The translations under genes and the position numbers were made by a program. The notes beneath the pieces are model-generated. The model did no database searches and was not told the origin of the DNA. It saw only the letters and a program-made list of their open reading frames with translations. Positions 60,859 to 64,000 of a DNA stretch of 64,000 nucleotides are shown here, in pieces (the stretch's first letter is position 1; the number at the start of each line of letters is the position of its first letter). The DNA is from Prevotella sp. tf2-5 (lineage in GTDB: Bacteria > Bacteroidota > Bacteroidia > Bacteroidales > Bacteroidaceae), in assembly GCF_900115435.1 (NCBI RefSeq), contig NZ_FOWK01000006.1:62001-126000 (forward strand), written 5' to 3'.

Positions 60859-63786
60859 TTATTTCGTTAATTCTTGATACATTTTGAATAGTTCCGCAAC
60901 AATTAAAGACTCTTGGTCTTCTGTTATCTTAGAACTGAAACCGTATGCCTGCATAACGGCTCGATCATTATTCTTGTGAGCTTTACGAAGTTCCGCAGGC
61001 ATTGTCAATTCGTCGTAGAGGTCTGCAAGTGAACTATCTGGATATTTAGCCCTTGCATCGAGAATAGCTTGTGCTGTCTGCTCTATCTTTGTTCTTTGTT
61101 CATCTGTTGGATTGGGCCAAGGGAAGTTGTTGTAAACAATGTCGTTACTATAGCGATAGTCACTTTTTATTCGCCCACAAATAGCTCGCATCCAAGTCAT
61201 ATGGACTACACTTTCCAGTATACCAAAATTATAAATAGTAGCATTGGGAATCATCAGATTAGCATTACTGCAAATAACATCAGGGGACATAAAACCCATA
61301 GGAATGTATTGACGATTCTCAGATGAATGGCTAGGCACCAATATATAATTGCTTTGTGGCTGTCGAATTTCCATAAACTGGGTTGGCAAATCAGCATATT
61401 TACGTGTGGCAGCTTTGTTGCTAGACAAACGGAAAGTGCGAACTTTTGCAATACGTGCACGAACTAATGGCATTTGATTGATTTCTTTTGGAGAGACGCC
61501 CTCAAGCCACAAACAATAGCGTTGAAGATTATGAATATATTCACGAGCACCCACAAAACGACGAACAAATTTTTTGGCTTCAGGCTCACATCTAATGAAG
61601 TTTTCATATTCTTCACTTTCAATGATAAGGTTTCCATCATCAACAGGGATACTCCCTTTGGTTATTGCTGGCACATCACAGATAGGCTCCTTTCTACTTT
61701 CGACAAACACATCTGGTGCATCAATTAGATAAGCATTGATGTTCTCGACTTTTTTAAATTTGCCATTTTCATAAATACACTTGGGAACATCGACTTTACT
61801 AAATCCTATAATAACGCAATGGACATGAGCCTTCTGAGAAGCCTCACTATCCCAACGGAATGTGCGATAAGCAAAATCAATATGGATGCCGAACAGGTCT
61901 TTAAGCGGCTTCCATATAGCAGCCACTTGTTCACCTTGTGTGATACTGTTTGTTGACACTAGGGCGGTGCGGGTGTCGGAATCCCTGTTCATTAATTGCG
62001 CAGCCTTATAATACCAACCAGCCACATAGTCTATCTTACCAGCCGTTTTAAATGATTTTCCATTCCTGTCGACAAACAATCTCAAAATATCATCTTTCTG
62101 TTCATCATTTTGCAAAGAATATCCCACAAACGGAGGATTACCCATGATGAAATCATAATGAACATGATATCGTTGTATACTGGGTTTTACTTCACCATCA
62201 AAATGACTCGTCACAACATTTACTTCATCATATTCCACGACCGATTCACTGGCAATCATTGGTTCTGGTTCTACGATTAAGTGAACATTCTTAGCATGAA
62301 TGACGGGAATATTCGATGGTTTCTCTATGACGTCCCAATCCATCCTCAAAGCGTTCCCTTCCCGAATATTCGTATATGACTTTAAAGGTAGGAAATCGAT
62401 ATCTTGTTTGATGATTTTCTCAGTCTCTGCCAACATCTGTGCCTCACTAATCCAAAGGGCAGTAGTGGCTACAGTGACAGCGAAATCGTTGATCTCGATA
62501 CCATAGAATTGCTGGATGCTGACCTTGATGGGATTCTTGAATTCTCCCATCATCGTCTGACCATGATAACGCTCACGGATGACCTCGTTCTCCAAACGAC
62601 GCAATGAAAGGTAAGTTTCTGTGAGGAAGTTACCTGAGCCACAAGCAGGGTCGAGGAATGTCAAAGAAGCCAGTTTGTCTTGATAAGCATCGAGTTTCTT
62701 CTGGCGTTGACGCTCTACCTTATCCTCCAAGATAGTATCGAGCTCACTGCGTAAGTCATTGAGGAAAAGTGGGTCGATGACTTTGTGGATATTCTCTATC
62801 GAGGTATAGTGCATGCCACCACTACGACGTGTCTCCGGATTCAGTGTGCTTTCAAACACTGCTCCAAAGATGGTTGGTGATATCTCGCTCCAGTCAAAGT
62901 CAAGGCTGGCATTCAGAAGCAGAGTCTGTCTTAGCTCATCTGTAAATTGAGGTATCTCTATATCCTCTTCGAAAAGCCCACCATTGGTATAAGGGAAGGC
63001 TTTCAGATCGTCTTTCAAATAGCGGCTTCGCTTGTCTGTTGGGGTCTTCAACACCTCAAAAAGCCGAATCAACGCATTACGCATGTCTTCCGAATCATAA
63101 TGCACCAGATAGTCATGAAACTGGTCGTGATTGAAGACGCCAGCATCCTCAGCATAAAGACAGAATACTATGCGGACACAAAGGATATTCAACCATCGCA
63201 GAGCCTCTGGGGAGTTGTCGTCGTATTGTTTTAACAACGCCTCGTATATCTTGACGACGATCTCACCTGCCTGCATCGACACTTTCATTTCCTTACGCAG
63301 ATGCTCATTCTTAGCATCTACAAGGAATTGCAAGCGATAGTATTCCTTTCCTAGATTCTCCAACAGAATCTGCTCTGGCTCACGATGAGGCTGTTCCATG
63401 TCATAAACAAGGAACTCGGCAAAGTTACATGTTACAATCCATCGAGGTCGCTCAGAGTATGGAAGTTCTGCCGAATAGCGTTTGGCTTGCTGGAAAGGGG
63501 TCTTCAGTGAACCGTCGCTTTGTCGGATAGGTGCACGCAAATCCTTACCCAGTGATTTCTGTTCAATGAGCACTTTCGTGGAGGGGATATGTCCATCGAT
63601 GAAGTTTGTCTTGTCAACCTTCACTTGTTCCTCATAACGGATAAAGGTACTGGGGTTCTCTACTCCATATACCTCAGTCAGTAGCTCCGTCCAAAAGACT
63701 TGTGAGTCACCCTTTTCATATCCCCTGCCCTTCCATCGTTCTACAAACTCAGTAGCGGCAGCTGCCATTTGTTTATCTGTCTTCAT
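60859..63786 (-). CDS. MmeI-like type IIL restriction-modification enzyme
   Basis: A 975-residue single-chain restriction and methyltransferase enzyme. The N-terminal nuclease has the PD-(D/E)xK-type motif Asp64, Glu75-x-Lys77 in IDGHIPSTKVLIEQKS. A helical spacer (about 180-350) follows, then an adenine methyltransferase with SAM motif FLDPACGSGNFLTE (about 375), catalytic GNPPFVGY (about 550), and a target recognition domain (about 650-900; YCLWLEG, ARIAKVRTFR, PSHSSENRQYIPMGF). This is the MmeI order. All motifs are intact, so both activities may work. Start at 63786 (MKTDKQMAAAATEF) because a TATCTTTG -7 box lies at 63806-63813. First gene of the defence run. Confidence 0.9.
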   Translation of the reverse strand: MKTDKQMAAAATEFVERWKGRGYEKGDSQVFWTELLTEVYGVENPSTFIRYEEQVKVDKTNFIDGHIPSTKVLIEQKSLGKDLRAPIRQSDGSLKTPFQQAKRYSAELPYSERPRWIVTCNFAEFLVYDMEQPHREPEQILLENLGKEYYRLQFLVDAKNEHLRKEMKVSMQAGEIVVKIYEALLKQYDDNSPEALRWLNILCVRIVFCLYAEDAGVFNHDQFHDYLVHYDSEDMRNALIRLFEVLKTPTDKRSRYLKDDLKAFPYTNGGLFEEDIEIPQFTDELRQTLLLNASLDFDWSEISPTIFGAVFESTLNPETRRSGGMHYTSIENIHKVIDPLFLNDLRSELDTILEDKVERQRQKKLDAYQDKLASLTFLDPACGSGNFLTETYLSLRRLENEVIRERYHGQTMMGEFKNPIKVSIQQFYGIEINDFAVTVATTALWISEAQMLAETEKIIKQDIDFLPLKSYTNIREGNALRMDWDVIEKPSNIPVIHAKNVHLIVEPEPMIASESVVEYDEVNVVTSHFDGEVKPSIQRYHVHYDFIMGNPPFVGYSLQNDEQKDDILRLFVDRNGKSFKTAGKIDYVAGWYYKAAQLMNRDSDTRTALVSTNSITQGEQVAAIWKPLKDLFGIHIDFAYRTFRWDSEASQKAHVHCVIIGFSKVDVPKCIYENGKFKKVENINAYLIDAPDVFVESRKEPICDVPAITKGSIPVDDGNLIIESEEYENFIRCEPEAKKFVRRFVGAREYIHNLQRYCLWLEGVSPKEINQMPLVRARIAKVRTFRLSSNKAATRKYADLPTQFMEIRQPQSNYILVPSHSSENRQYIPMGFMSPDVICSNANLMIPNATIYNFGILESVVHMTWMRAICGRIKSDYRYSNDIVYNNFPWPNPTDEQRTKIEQTAQAILDARAKYPDSSLADLYDELTMPAELRKAHKNNDRAVMQAYGFSSKITEDQESLIVAELFKMYQELTK

Positions 63787-63805
63787 CTGTGTAGTAATAT
63801 TTTTG

Positions 63806-63813
63806 CAAAGATA
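63806..63813 (-). promoter_or_regulatory. -7 box of the MmeI-like operon
   Basis: TATCTTTG on the minus strand, 19 bases above the start. No TTTG is found at the standard distance, so the promoter is partial; the previous gene may read through. Confidence 0.5.
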
Positions 63814-63854
63814 CAAAAAACTTACATCTTTCCTCTTTGTTCCACATTATTTAT

Positions 63855-64000
63855 TTAAAACAAGTCCCCTTCCACCATCTGATGCTCTTTCGTGAAGCGG
63901 ATGGTGGTCCTGGGGGGATCATGCGGGGCTTCACATTTGGTGACAGGATCCTTAGAGGAATCATCGAACTTGGTGGTGACTTTCTCTGCGAGGTTGAAGA
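63855..64000 (-). CDS. C-terminal 47 residues of an unidentified protein, cut by the window edge
   Basis: On the minus strand an open frame enters from the right edge and stops at TAA (63855-63857). Its end reads FNLAEKVTTKFDDSSKDPVT...RFTKEHQMVEGDLF. Base composition and codon use are like the core genome, unlike the AT-rich defence genes. The short acidic-hydrophobic end resembles an SSB-like interaction tip only loosely. I do not recognise it; the sequence beyond the window is needed to name it. Confidence 0.6.
   Translation of the reverse strand, partial: FNLAEKVTTKFDDSSKDPVTKCEAPHDPPRTTIRFTKEHQMVEGDLF

Noticed and set aside
58175..63786. Classification of the restriction genes as DISARM or BREX
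   Set aside because: No helicase, DrmB, PglZ or BrxC-like genes are seen; the methyltransferase has an intact MmeI-type nuclease domain, which those systems' methyltransferases lack.
1..64000. tRNA, rRNA, insertion sequences, integrases or prophage
   Set aside because: All spacers over 70 bases were read for cloverleaf ends, terminal inverted repeats and transposase motifs and none were found.

Overview
The window comes from a member of the Bacteroidota, most likely Prevotellaceae (Prevotella in the broad sense). The evidence is a recurring promoter form TTTG-N19/20-TAnnTTTG ahead of most transcription units, the absence of Shine-Dalgarno sequences, Bacteroidota-restricted families (DUF3127, DUF4827, a DUF4835/PorD-like protein, a type IX secretion C-terminal domain), and family-typical forms of valS, proS, nadE and queA. 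No rRNA, tRNA, IS element or CRISPR array was found. Moderate-GC core genome fills about the first 53 kb; the last 9 kb (about 54.8-63.8 kb) is visibly more AT-rich and accessory.

Layout. 1-3.2 kb (+): end of altronate dehydratase, an NhaC-type antiporter and a nucleotidyltransferase-like relic. 3.2-3.9 (-): GH25 lysozyme. 4.1-4.8 (+): endonuclease III. 4.7-8.0 (-): an envelope operon (T9SS-CTD-only protein, L,D-transpeptidase, ECF sigma factor, anti-sigma-like membrane protein, Spy-like protein). 8.0-10.5 (-): mazG, a lipoprotein and rnz. 10.6-16.1 (+): valS, a TrmH-type methyltransferase, prfA, pyrF. 16.1-17.5 (-): OmpA-like lipoprotein and mtgA. 17.6-21.1 (+): proS and rpsA, the latter behind a multi-hairpin leader. 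21.1-21.8: repeat-rich spacer. 21.8-22.2 (-): DUF3127 protein with an SSB-like tail. 22.4-29.9 (+): dnaN, an exonuclease, coaBC, PorD-like, recN, pseudoprotease-TPR. 29.9-34.7 (-): queA, nadE, dnaB. 34.9-41.05 (+): subtilase, xseA-xseB, ilvE, DUF975, trmB, a secreted protein. 41.2-47.3 (-): thrS, a nucleotidyltransferase, a DHH phosphoesterase, a DUF4827 lipoprotein, glmM. 47.5-53.3 (+): a complete RND efflux system. 53.3-54.86: a 1.5 kb spacer with a terminator, 22-bp-period arrays, a 577-bp nested inverted repeat and a self-contained micro-gene of 24 codons. 54.86-63.8 (-): accessory genes.

The accessory block is the most interesting part. A MmeI-like type IIL restriction-methylation enzyme, a DUF2971 protein, a fused GmrSD-like DUF262/HNH nuclease and an EVE-domain protein lie in one direction with small gaps. 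They look like a composite defence locus that joins a modifying restriction enzyme to a modification-sensing (type IV-like) module. Next to it lie a DUF4417 protein, a small MGG-type toxin-like protein with a possible immunity partner, and a small membrane-anchored protein.

All functional calls come from reading motifs. No database search was run.
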